Part shown: piece after piece, positions 37,422-48,900 of the stretch
Position numbering within the stretch: position 1 is the first letter of the stretch
Layout of the letters: each line of letters starts with the position of its first letter
From: Mnemiopsis leidyi
Lineage: Eukaryota > Ctenophora > Tentaculata > Lobata > Bolinopsidae
DNA: 64,000 bases
Direction: 5' to 3'
Assembly (NCBI GenBank): GCA_000226015.1
Contig: JH153187.1
Span: forward strand, 137,192-201,191
Program-made: the position numbers and the translations under genes
Notes under the pieces: generated by a model
Databases searched by the model: none
Told to the model about the DNA's origin: nothing
Seen by the model: only the letters and a program-made list of their open reading frames with translations

Positions 37422-38039
37422 CTATCGTTGGTAGTAGTTTACATTACAATTTTACAGTTCGTCAATTGTGATTCCTGCCTCTATTTAATATCTAAGGGAT
37501 TACAGGAGGTTTCAGGTTATAGTAAAAAATTTGCAACATGACCAATGACCATGGCTAAAATTTCAAAATTACCATGGTCAAGTGGTCAAAAATTATGACC
37601 ATATCAAGATTTCAATAGTAGAGTGGTCAAATTTCTGGTGTTATTGGCCATGGTCAATTTTATGACCTTTGTCCACTGCTTAAATTCCGGCGAGTCAGTG
37701 GTCATGGTCAAATTTTGTTGACCATTGACCTTGGGGCAAATTCTAGAGTATCCGTGGTCATTTATGACAACACCCCAGAAATGCTGTTGTCTTTGCCCTA
37801 TTTTAGAATTATTTTTCATGACTAGCTCGCATACTTGAAGCAATATCAAGTAATTTTGTGATCTATTTAATCATTATGTCATATATCTAGGCATTAAATT
37901 AGCATCTGGTCGAATACAATAAGAAAATACCTTTATTTTGCCGGTTTATTAACATTTGCACAATTGTTTTATTGTTGGATTTCAAAGCAATAAATATTGA
38001 TACATATTTCGTCGACCACTAAATTTAAAAATATATAGA
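37422..38039. other. Spacer with ggtcaa-rich repeat
   Basis: From about 37530 to 37760 the sequence is dominated by variants of atggtcaa and its complement (a local imperfect repeat). No cyclophilin-like exon is visible here, although CWC27 would need one upstream. Confidence 0.55.
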
Positions 38040-39249
38040 ATGTTGGACGGGCCTTCAGAACGAAGCCTTTGGCTGACTCGTCGAACAGGATACATGGAGT
38101 CTCTAATGTTTGACAAAATGGAACACAGATCTAACTGCAGCATTGTACTCAATACCTGGATCAGTGCAGACCACATAGACCCTGAGAAGATGGAGCAGGC
38201 GTACAGAGCCATGATGTACAACCAGCCAAACTTTAGGACGAATGTCCGGCAGGACAGTGAGGGGGTGATATATTTCACACCGGCTACCGACTTTAGTGAT
38301 GTGTTCCAGTTTGTAGATCAGAGTGGGGAGGAGGAGGAGGGAAGAGGGTACGCTGGGTGTTGGGCTTTCGCGGAGAAATTAGCTGACGTACCCTTNNNNN
38401 NNNNNNNNNNNNNNNNNNNNNNNNNNNNNNNNNNNNNNNNNNNNNNAGATTATGTTTCCTTTGAACCATGAGGAGATAGCGGTATCTAGATCACACATTC
38501 CTCACACTAACCATACCCTCCACGCGGTAGGGACGAAGGAGGGCTTCTCCAAACTGCAAGAAACGTGCTCAGAACGATTAGAAGGCATGACTATCGGGGC
38601 TTACTGTTTTGCAGGTCTGGCTATGGCGAAGGCAGCTGTGTATATGAGGAAGAACGGTTACAAGACTGTGCCGGAGGGAGGAATCCCGGCTGTCTACCAG
38701 GACGTTCTGGTTAACCTGCGGAACCGGATAGAACCTCAGCCAGGCGAGTGCTTCATGAACTGTATCGCTATGGTAGACATCAAAACAACGGTCACAGAGA
38801 ATATGACTCTGTTTGACTTGGTTAAAAACGTCGGAGACCAGCTGCGAGCCGCCTACAAGGACAACGAAGCTCCACTGTTTTTCCACTGTAAGGCTGAGGT
38901 TGAGACGGGCGAACACTCGGCATATCTCAACTCACTGCCGGAAGGAACAAGGTCAGAGTTCATGCCAAGTAACCAAATGAATTTTAACTATCCGACCCAA
39001 TATTCCTGGGGCGAGATCAAATCGGCCCACACCATTGGTTCGTTCTGGTGTCCGATTATATCCAATCAGATCCTTCTATTTCAATGTGTCGGCGGGAAAA
39101 TGTGCTACAGTGTGGTTTGTTGCGATGGGGAGGAGAACATGGCGGCAGCTAAGGAGGTGTTCGATCTGTTTGTCTATGTCATTGAGAACTCTGATTTAAT
39201 CAGCAGTGCAACAGGTGTAGTCGACCTTCTAGATTTCAATATCGATTGA
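38040..39249 (+). CDS. Condensation-domain / alcohol-acyltransferase-fold protein, apparently intronless
   Basis: One open frame from ATG at 38040, interrupted by 51 N, to TGA at 39247-39249; about 400 residues. The N-terminal part (DKMEHRSNCSIVLNTWIS, then IDPEKMEQAYRAMMYNQPNFRTNV) matches the first strand and helix of chloramphenicol-acetyltransferase-like condensation or acyltransferase domains. The C-terminal part (MNFNYPTQYSWGEIK, then LLFQCVGGKMCYSVVCCDGE, then a final helix) matches their second half. The catalytic HHxxxDG motif is not visible; it would fall in or beside the gap. The frame shifts by one across the gap, so the gap length is wrong. No introns are evident, unlike its neighbours. 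Substrates unknown. Confidence 0.68.
38396..38446. other. Assembly gap (51 N) in the acyltransferase-like gene
   Basis: The run of N lies where the active-site histidine motif is expected, so activity cannot be judged from this assembly. Confidence 0.95.
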
Positions 39250-39875
39250 ATATGTTATGGAAAATATTGTTTTAATTAAGTTTCGTAATAAGATTGTTAG
39301 TAATTAGTTGCAGTAGGTAATCTTTTCTTTTCATTTCGTGAATAGAACCTAGACAGAGACCGGACATATTGGTAGCGAGTGCAGCGACCAGATCAATGCC
39401 ATATTGTTCTTTCATTCCGTAGCTAACTTAACAAACCTACTAATGACAACGACGCAATTCCAATTTAATATGCCCAATTCTCCAGTTGGGTTAATTTAGA
39501 AGGTTTGACATGTACTAACAAAATTAAAACAGAGCTACAGTCAACAATTTGACAGGAAGACAGTTTAGGAAGGAACTTGGGCATACTGGACGCAATTTAA
39601 TTTGTCTAAATTATTGTAGAATTATCCACAGTTTTTAGAGTGTGGAGGAAGTGGAACGTAGTACCTTAGTCCTAATTACAGCTGTCAGACGATGGTACAT
39701 ACTACTGTATTTAGACCAAATAACTAAATTATTCGATTGTTAAACCAATTCTAATCCAAAACTGATTTTTTAATTGATCTACGGTCGAACGTCTCTATTT
39801 CTCTTTTCAATGCCTATCCATCTTTCCTATATTTTTCCCAACTCAGTAACTCTTTTCTAACTCAGTGACTCTTAC
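39250..39875. other. Convergent spacer, nothing recognised
   Basis: Lies between the stop of the acyltransferase-like gene and the last seen coiled-coil exon of the opposite strand. That exon ends in a donor at 39875, so a further exon of the coiled-coil gene should lie downstream on the minus strand, but I could not identify one here. Confidence 0.4.
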
Positions 39876-40995
39876 CTTTGCTTGAGCGATTGTCCCATCA
39901 GAAGCGTCCTCCATGAAAGAATTCAGCGTCTCGGCTTGACAAACGTCATTGTTTTCAGCACTGCAAACGTCCCCTGGTGGTGGGACGCCCATTCCAGTGT
40001 CGGCGTTTTCGGCTGCCTCTTTCTTTGCATCTTCCGCTTCTTTCTTCTTCCTTTCTTCTTCCTCGGCTAGTTTCTTGGCTTCCTCTTCTTCGCGTTTTAC
40101 CTTTTCTTCTTCCTTTCGTCTCATTTCTTCTCTCCACTGTTTCCTTTTCTCCTCCTCCTGGAATAAAAACTCTGCATTTACAGATAAAAATGAGAAAATA
40201 AAGGTTGCATGCCTTAACTGTAGTGCAACCCAGCGTCGTCTGAAATGCTGATATTCAACCAAATAAAAGGTTTATTACTAATGAACTGAACAAATTCAAC
40301 AAAAACTGAACAGAAAGTGTCATAAAAAGTCATTGAGTCGTAAATTTCACAATAAAGTCTTCTAATAAGTAATAACTAACGATTTCACATGGTTACCTGT
40401 TTCAATTTTATCTCGAGCTCCAGCTGTTTCTTCTGCATCTCCAGCTGCTTGATCTTCTCTAGTTCTAGCGCTCTTTGTCGTTCTTCTTCCCTTTTCTTCT
40501 CCTCCGCCACTCTTCTCGCTTCTTCCTCTTGTCTTCTTCTCTCTGCCTCTTGCTGTTCTTTGTCACGGCGGTCTTGTTCAAGCTGTTTCTGAAGCAATAA
40601 CTTAATTGGAAATGTCAGTATTCGTTAGCTATGTTGAAATTGAAAGCTTAAAATTGCCTAGGAATTTTAACTGATCGCTTATTTGAATTCAAGTGTAACA
40701 CATGTTTCAAAATAGAGCTTATTACTACTTGAAAATTGGTTGCACGAAACCAGAAAAAGGACTTAACCCCCCAAAATCAATTCCAATGGTGCAAGCAACT
40801 AATTTCTGGGTCCTACACAATTTTGATTTATCAAGCTATCTATTAAACCTGCTGTTGTTCATCCTGCTTCTGTTGCAACAGATTTATCTTCTCCTGTTGC
40901 TGAGGTAACAGCATCGTTACCATGACCTGCAGGTCCTCAATCTGTTTAGAGAGGTCGCTGATCTTAGCTTGCAGTTCAGGGTCAGCTACCACTCC
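39876..40995 (-). CDS. Unidentified coiled-coil protein, three internal exons
   Basis: Exons 40995-40849, 40588-40397 and 40157-39876 are all phase 0 with good splice sites. They encode GVVADPELQAKISDLSKQIE with a Gln-rich helix (QQQEKINLLQQKQDEQQQ), then an Arg/Glu/Gln helix (EQDRRDKEQQEAERRR...), then a Glu/Lys/Arg helix (EEEKRKQWREEMRRKEEEK...) that ends in a less charged tail with MGVPPPGDVC and TLNSFMEDASDG. Such long single-helix or coiled-coil stretches occur in many cytoskeletal and trafficking proteins, so no family can be assigned. Both ends are open: no start or stop codon is seen. Same strand as CWC27, with the acyltransferase-like gene between them on the other strand. Confidence 0.6.
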
Positions 40996-43219
40996 CTGTG
41001 AAGTTTACTGTTGTTGTTGTGATGACAAATATGATTACATAAATCAAATGCAGTCTAAGTAAATGTAGCCTGAGTTAAGTTAGCCTAAGAAAATGTATAT
41101 AAATAAATGAAGTCTGGATGTTGCTTACAGTTTGGATCTAACCAATAAGCATGAATTACAGTACACAGGTCATCATGGGTCATGGTAGCCATTGACGGAG
41201 CTCACTCGCATTTTACATGATGGAATTGATTTTTGTTCGCCTTATGCACCTTGATTCATCAGACCACGCAGAAAAGCAAACCCTAAGGCTTAGGGCCTAA
41301 GCACGATATTCGCAAGCTTGGAGACTCTCTCGGACGTCCTTTGCCACCCAGACTGATAGTAACAGGGGGGGGGGGGGGTGGGAGAGGCAGTTGAATCTGA
41401 AACGTTGCCCAAAATGTCCCTTGGAAGCGCTTTGCGCCACGTCGCTCGAATTTCTCATCTAAAAAATATGGAGAAAAGTTTCTTCAAGCTTCATGATTGG
41501 TTCTGTTCAAGTCCAATCAGCCTGCCGCAGGCTATAATTTTTGAGAAATTGTGAATTTAAAGTTCCTTAAAAGTTATTGAAAATAAAGCTTCATTGTTTT
41601 GTGATTTTTCTCATTCTATAGCCCCTGTACTTTAAAACAAAAAGCCCTCTGGAAGCTACAATTCTGTCAACCAGTTCACAATACCAAACATCTCTTAAAA
41701 AGTAAAAACTGAGATCAACAACCGAACGCGAAGCATTAGTAAATTAAGTCTATTCAGCCTACAAGTGTAAGTTTTGAAAATGTGGCAGATGTCAGTTAGC
41801 TTAGAAGTTTTCACAATTCTGGGGGGGCCGGGGGGCAAATGATACCTTGGCCCCCTCATCCAAATTGTTGGGGGTATGGCCCCCCTGACGGCCTACAACT
41901 TTGAGTTTAGATTGCAGCAGCAGCTCAAAAATCTTCTTCAGGGCGGCGATTATCAGCACAAAATGCTTTCATTTACACCTTTTTGCAACGTCACATGACA
42001 CATCTATTGTGGACGGGTCGCCGGGCGACAGAAGCTTTTCTACATTGTTTTTGCTCTTGTTGTATGCGGTGTCAGAGGGTATCTCATGGGAAAATCTGCC
42101 ACGAAAACACTAGGGCACAGAAATTTCTCACGACTCAAGAAGGTCTGACGTGTTACTACTATAAGTATAACTCCTGAATACAGGAAAGTAAAGAAGTACG
42201 GTTGAGTAAAAAAGTGAGCGTTGAGACGGAAACACAACAACTTTTTCTCAGCGAGAAGTTCACATTTTGTCATTACCTCTCTAACTTCTTCCGTTCTATT
42301 TTTATCGCCAAAAAAACCGGACGAAAACTATTGCATTTACAGCTGTCACGTGTCTAACTGAGGAATCCCATTCTTCAAATAGTTCAGCTTTACTAAGAAA
42401 CCAGTATAGCAGCTCATTTGAAAACTGGGTCAGATTACAACTAAATATAAATGTAACAGGTAACTGCGGGTCTTCTCAGTGATATGATTTCGTGCCTTAT
42501 ATTGTATTGTGGTATCATCACGTTTTTAACCTTTATACCCTTAGCGGGGTTCCCCATTTTTGACGATTGTATAAAACTTCGTGGCAAAGTTTCACTTTAA
42601 ATTGTCTGTCGTCAAACGTCTACAATAAGAAGTCGATACATTTTGGTGCGCCAGGAATTTGAAATTTGCACACTCACATCAGAGAGAACTGAGAACGCAC
42701 GTCAGAGTTGCAACGTTGTAACGGACAGACGTGACTTCTAATCATCACTTGATAATTGGTTTTTGTGGGTATGTAGGCGCTCCGTCCTATTATTTGTAGA
42801 ATATAAAGTGCCATGAAATATACACTCCCGAGAACATTATAAGCATACAGCCATTTCACGTATTCGCACCGCATAGCGTTGATCTAATTCCTTACATACT
42901 TGTGTGCAGCATATTCTTATGTTTTTGTTTGAGCTCTCTTGCGACTTTCTGAAGTTTTGCCCCCAAGGTCGTGAGATGAAACTTAGAATGCACACTTTTT
43001 AATATTGGATATCGTATAACTTTCTATAAGTATCTTGGTTAATAAATTTCTGGATTCGGCTTTATATTATATTTTAGCATTTTGAACTTTCGTAGTTACT
43101 ACGGCACTACACAGTTACTTAAATCTTCATCGAGTGTGCCAGGTACCCAGTATACTATGAGTTCGCACAAAATGACAATTAAAATTCTCCATTGTCTCTG
43201 GAGTAGTGCCAATTGCTCT

Positions 43220-43330
43220 GAGGGGGGGGGGGGATCAATTTGGAAAAATGTAACAATAACTCTAAAAAACTCTATATCTATTTTGGGAATTTTAGGGTCC
43301 CCATTGACGTTTTTGAGTAAGCCCCTTACT
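43220..43330 (+). repeat. Dispersed repeat family R2, copy 2
   Basis: Poly-G followed by aactctatatctattttggg, aattttagggtccccattga and cgtttttgag, collinear with 36775-36870. Confidence 0.75.
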
Positions 43331-45077
43331 CATCCTCTATAATCAGAGAAACTTTTGTAATTATTAAAATGTTTCTTTATTTTGCTATAGAAATATCAGT
43401 CAAGGTAAATGAGTAAAAATGTAATTTGATTTACACATTCTCACATAAGCACCATTAAATCAGAGTTTGTTTATTACAGTGTTGCGATACAGGTTGTCCC
43501 ACTGAAACAAAAGGCTAGCCTTTTAGGCGGGTCAACCCATAATCAATATACCAGTTCCTCTTCTTTCGACTCAGGCACCAATTTTAAAGCAGTCAGCAAA
43601 GGCGCAGCTGTGTTCATGTGCACATTGTCGATATGAGTATTATCATATGATTATATACAATTATCATGCCAATTTCATCCTTATGTTCGACTATCGGATG
43701 ACACGAGGGCAGGGAAACAAAAGTAACCATTTTTTGGGCATTCAGTCTTACTTTGCTCAGCTTAATCCAGGAATTCTTCTTAGTTTTAACTGTTCTCAGC
43801 AATGGAATGTTTTCAGGAATTTTACATTCGTTCGGCGGGGTAATTGTAAGTAATTGTATGTATCAGTGCCAAATCGTTCCACTATCAATTTAAAAAAACA
43901 AGAGGTATTCTTTAAAAGTGTTCTCATTTGCTTGATTTTCGTACCGAATTTTGAGTTGTTTTGGAGAAAAATTGTCGCTGTGGCAGAAAGAAGACGGTTC
44001 ATGATCCCTTTTTTTAGCGAAAGGCGATGGTTCAAGGCACAAATTTCTGCAGTAGACCAAAGTAATGTTTTACCGTTGGCAAAAGTTGTCTAAAATATTT
44101 TTCTTCACAATCCTAGCAATATTCGTTTGCATCGACATTATGCACCATTATCATATTACTTACATCCGTCCTCTTTGCTTTTTTTCTTGCCAGAAGCCCA
44201 GATTTTACACGTAAGCATACTTGGGTAAGAGTCGAAAACGTCTCGTATTGCTTGATTTGCTGCATTATAACCCCATGACCGCTATAATAGACCACTAAGT
44301 TTCAGTTTATAAAGAACACTCAATTTCCAGTGAGCAATTTCCGACTCCTACCTAAGAATGATTACTATATCATATGTAGGACATTCTCGCATCAGAACTT
44401 AAGAATTACTTTGAAACTAAGTAAGTGCAAAAATAGTTCATTCAACCATTAAGTCGAAACTACAACAACGCAGTTTTTACCTCAGCCCCCACCTTCCTAC
44501 TACTGCATTTTAACTTCTTTAATGTTATCAATTAGAAGGAACTAAGCGAAAATTAAGCGAAAATTAAACGAAAATTAAACTTTTCCAAACAAAAATCATT
44601 ATACATATTTGTTTTGCTGCACTGATTGTCTGACTTTTTGAAATCGTGACCATCAATTTAGTTGTAGTTCAGATTAAATGACATGTTAACATTTCACACT
44701 ACTTTATTTGATGTTGTCAAGCTTTTTACTGACGCCAGCTCCTGCCCAAGAAGATCCTGCCCCAGAACACTTTGTTCTACAGATTATGCTATGCTAAAAA
44801 GTAAAAGCAATGATAATCACGACGCCCAACTTCCATTACATCATCGAAGTTTCAAAGTAGGCCATCTTTACCACACCAAATTTTTACCACACCCTATTGT
44901 ACTAATATTGTACTTTGTACATACTAATTACATATTACTCAAGGACTAGAATGGTTGCAAAAATGAATAATGTCAGGAAAATTTTTTTCCTCTGCATGAT
45001 TGGTGGCCGAGGTCCTGTCCCAGAACGTTTTGTCCAAGAGATTTTGCCGCAGTGACTTACTGCTCCACAACAGACAA

Positions 45078-45135
45078 CTTCGTTAGGGTTAGGGTTTAAG
45101 TCAGGGTTAGAGCAAGGATTAGGGTTAAGGTTAGG
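45078..45135 (+). repeat. Interstitial telomere-like repeat
   Basis: Several ttaggg units, perfect or with one change, in one orientation (ttagggttagggtttaagtc...). Too short and degenerate for a telomere. Confidence 0.6.
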
Positions 45136-45930
45136 CCTAGGATTGTTGGTGCAAAATATAAGTAAGATATAGATTTGATAAGATATAGATTTGATAAGTC
45201 CACTCAAAACCTTACAGTAGATCTTCACTAAAACAACAAAATTCGCCCTCTACACTAACAACCCGAACCTGCTAAAGCTTCCTCCATGAGGATTTCATCT
45301 TATAACAAGACAGTGAGAAAGATATGTATAAAGATGATCAGTGATCACGAACCTTATCGTCCTTTTTATCATTAGTAATACAACAAGTACAATATGGTAC
45401 AAAATGTACTGAATGGTACAATATTATTGTGCATGGTACATACATAGTACGTACATCCAGGTACAATATCTACTACACTGTACAATATACACACATGTAA
45501 TAATTATGTCAAAGTTAGCAAATGCTCCGTAAACATCCATAAAACTGTTCCTTCTAACAAACTTCGAAACACTGCTGTTGATAGAGTTAACTTCTCTACG
45601 TCACATTAACAAAATTAAGCCTTATGTGATACATCAGATATCAAACATCTCTTGAGTAGATTGGAATTTCGTTAGATCGAGCGAACGTACCATTGCAGTC
45701 CATAATTAGGGAAATGTTGAGTTGGACACTCTAAACCGTGTTTTAACTTTAGCTCTCCAGCAACATATCTAGTGTTGCATGTTTCGTTTTGTGACATTTT
45801 CTTCTTTTAGATCTGTGCTATGGTGATTTATTATTGACAGAGAACGAACGAGTTACTCTTATTGTCAACCTTTACTCCTGTGAATAGTAAGCGAAGAATT
45901 GTTACTAGAACAATCGCAATGCAAAAAACC

Positions 45931-48900
45931 ATGGATAACAGCCTTTGGGTTCTGCTGATTGTGCTTCTTTGTGTAAGAGTAAATTCTCAGTCATCAGGTT
46001 TGAATAATCAATACTTGCTCACATACAGTATCTCCAGTTTAAATGGCCAGCTATATTTTCATGCAGAAAAATCGGTTGATAATTGATTACGAAAATAACA
46101 AATATCGTTCGATAACATACCATATCTCAGGACCACCTACAGCAGCGGCACTAAAAAGGAAATGGAGAGACGACCTAATGTGCGGGACAAAGTATCCTCT
46201 GTCGGACGGTAACGTTACGGAGTGTAACCCCCTGGGACAGAGCCCGTGTTGCGGGGCTGACGGTCGGTGTGGCAGCACTTCACGGTTTTGTACCTGTGAC
46301 GGGTGTGTGGACTACAGAGACGTCAACAAGTGGCAAGCAGAGGGTAAGTCTGCTCTTCCCACTCCTTGAATTTATCTTCGCACATACAGCTGGCGCAACT
46401 TGTCTGAGTTGGACGCATACTTCGATCGCAACTTGCCAATTTTGGGCGGTCGGTCATCTGATCAGGCGGGAGAGCAGAAAGCCGCTCTGGCCTTATCTCA
46501 CGACAGGGCATTCCCCTACGAAGAAAAAGTGACCTGATCCATGACTGAACATGCCAAACGCAACACTATATCATGATTCATGTATTATTGCATTGATCAG
46601 CTGGAAGATTTTTAAATTGAATCTCTATAATCTCTTTATTTCTGCCCTCGTTTTTATTGATTGTTGGCGGAATTATTTTCCTACAAAGGAACTGAGATCT
46701 TTACTCTTTAGGGTGTTCAAGGAAAATAAATCTTAGTGATCGTTCAGGTGGACAAAAGTGGATAAGTGGAGAACGAGAAAAATGTGGGAGTAGCTACCCA
46801 CTTCCCGATGGGAACGCAACAGAGTGTGACCCTGACGGAAAGTACCCATGTTGCAGTAACAAGTACAAGGGGGAGTGTGGATACACGGCACTTTCCTGCT
46901 CCTGCAAGGACTGCGTCGATTACAGAGATATTCAGAAGTGGAAAGAGGAGGGTATGATAATTATGTTTTACTTGTATTTAGTCTTTTAAAGCTATCTGCA
47001 CTAATAACTTGTTGATTACACGACTACTTTGGACCAATGAATAAGTCGACACGTTAACCTTATAATAGCTATACTGATATATTATGTTAAAAATCGACCC
47101 AAAAAAAACTCAAAAGAATATCATATCAATTTTGGATTTTTTTGGGTCCCTATTAACTTTTTTTGAGTTGCCCCACCCCAAAGGTTGACCGCCGCCATTA
47201 ACACGCTCAAAGAATGCAAACTATGCAGGTGAAAAAAGATGGAGGGACGACTCAAAATGCGGAGTGGACTATCCGCTACCTGATGGCAACGCGACGGAAT
47301 GTGATCCAAACGGAATAAACCCATGTTGTGACGGTGAAGGATGCGGAAACACGAAAGATTACTGTTCTTGCCCGGGCTGCATTGACTACAGAGACGAAAC
47401 ACGGTGGAGAGAAGAAGGTAAGAACCAAAAATTGTAAGTTTCCATATGTAATACTTTACTATCGATGGGTTAGAAGACAAGCAGAGACCAAGGGCTTGGG
47501 TAGGGTGAATAAAAATATGCCACTGTCTTTAACATATAAAAATGAATATAACTTTGTAGGCGAGAAAAAGTGGAGGGACGAAGACTTTTACTGCGGTAGC
47601 CAGTACCCCCTACCAGACGGATCTGCTACCGAATGTAATCCTGACAGCAATAACCCGTGTTGCAGAGACAGCCACAATACAGAAGGGTGTGGAAAAACCC
47701 TATACTACTGCTCTTGTAACGAGTGTATCGACTTCAGAACGGTAAAAGACATCAGGTCATCTGGTCGAAACTGTTCGTTTGTTGATGTTGGAGGGTTTTT
47801 GAAACACACGTGTTTAGATGAAGGTAGCAAGCGGATATCATTCAAATGTCCTCAAACTGAAACTTTGTATGAAGTATCCATGAACAATAAATTTAAATTG
47901 GATAATTTTACACACGTTTGTGAGGAAGACCCTCACTTTTATCAGGCATGTGGATTTGGGACCAAGATAACAAATAACGAAGTGTTTTGTGGAGGTTATG
48001 TAAGACACGAAGAGCAGGAAGGTAGGTATAGTTACGTAGAATGTGAAGAAAACTGCAATATCAATAGAACCGGCGATGCTAACTTGACAGGACGAAATCT
48101 ATGCGACGATGAGTGTGACGTGGATATCTGCGATGACGAAAGTGATTGCGGAGGTCATCAGTACGGCAAGTCGTGTCTTATAGACGGAAAAGTCGTCTAT
48201 GATCCTCCACAAGCACTTTGCACACAAGTAATTGAATCAATGTGTGGCGGTGTCAACTGCACCATCACTGAAGGGACGTACACTTGCAACAGTTCCCTAG
48301 ACTACAGGGTGATGGGAGAGAATCTAACAATCCCCTTGTTTAACTTCACCCGGTGCTCTGTCTTTAAATACACCAAGGACAACGAGATGGCCTATCCGGT
48401 GTGCATTAACTCCATCGATCAAACCAACTGCACAGATAAGTCACGTATAGCCGGGTGGTGTTTGGTTGGAGGCTTCATGTCCAGCATCTCCAAGTTTATA
48501 ACCTGTGATTCTGATCATAAGCCGAACATTCCTGTTGAACTGTGTGACGATGGACTGGAAAATGAGTGTGTTTTACTCGAAAATTCGGACAAAGATAATA
48601 ACTGTAAGGTGCACAAACACAAAATGTGTGACGGGAAATATGATTGTCCTGACAAAAGTGACGAGCAACACCCAATATGTGGTCAAATGACGATAAACTT
48701 TACGTGCAAGCGCAGGTTTTATTCCGATGACCACAAGAAGATTCCTTTGAAATGGCTGGACGACGGTGTTGCTGACTGCACTAATGGGGAAGATGAGAAC
48801 GAAAAAAACTGGATAGTTTGCAAAACCGAGAAATTTGGTGAAGTTATCAAAGAAAGCTCAGGTGCAGAAAAATGTCAAGATTATTTCAAGTGTCCCTCAG

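Larger units (their letters stand above)
40996..45930. other. Long region without a supported gene
   Basis: Contains poly-G tracts (41366, 41820, 43220), a dispersed repeat copy (about 43220-43330), a local duplicated segment (44737-44795 and 45013-45066), an interstitial telomere-like stretch (45078-45135) and a gtac-rich block (45380-45500). The beginning of the coiled-coil gene and possibly the missing CWC27 N-terminus would be expected here on the minus strand but were not recognised. Confidence 0.4.

Noticed and set aside
37604-37849. 81-codon minus-strand frame as the missing CWC27 cyclophilin exon
   Set aside because: No cyclophilin motif; the sequence overlaps the ggtcaa repeat.
39949-40251. 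Ser/Phe-rich protein on the + strand
   Set aside because: Antisense shadow of the Glu/Lys-rich coiled-coil exon.
45078-45135. True telomere or chromosome end
   Set aside because: Only a few degenerate ttaggg units, with genes on both sides.
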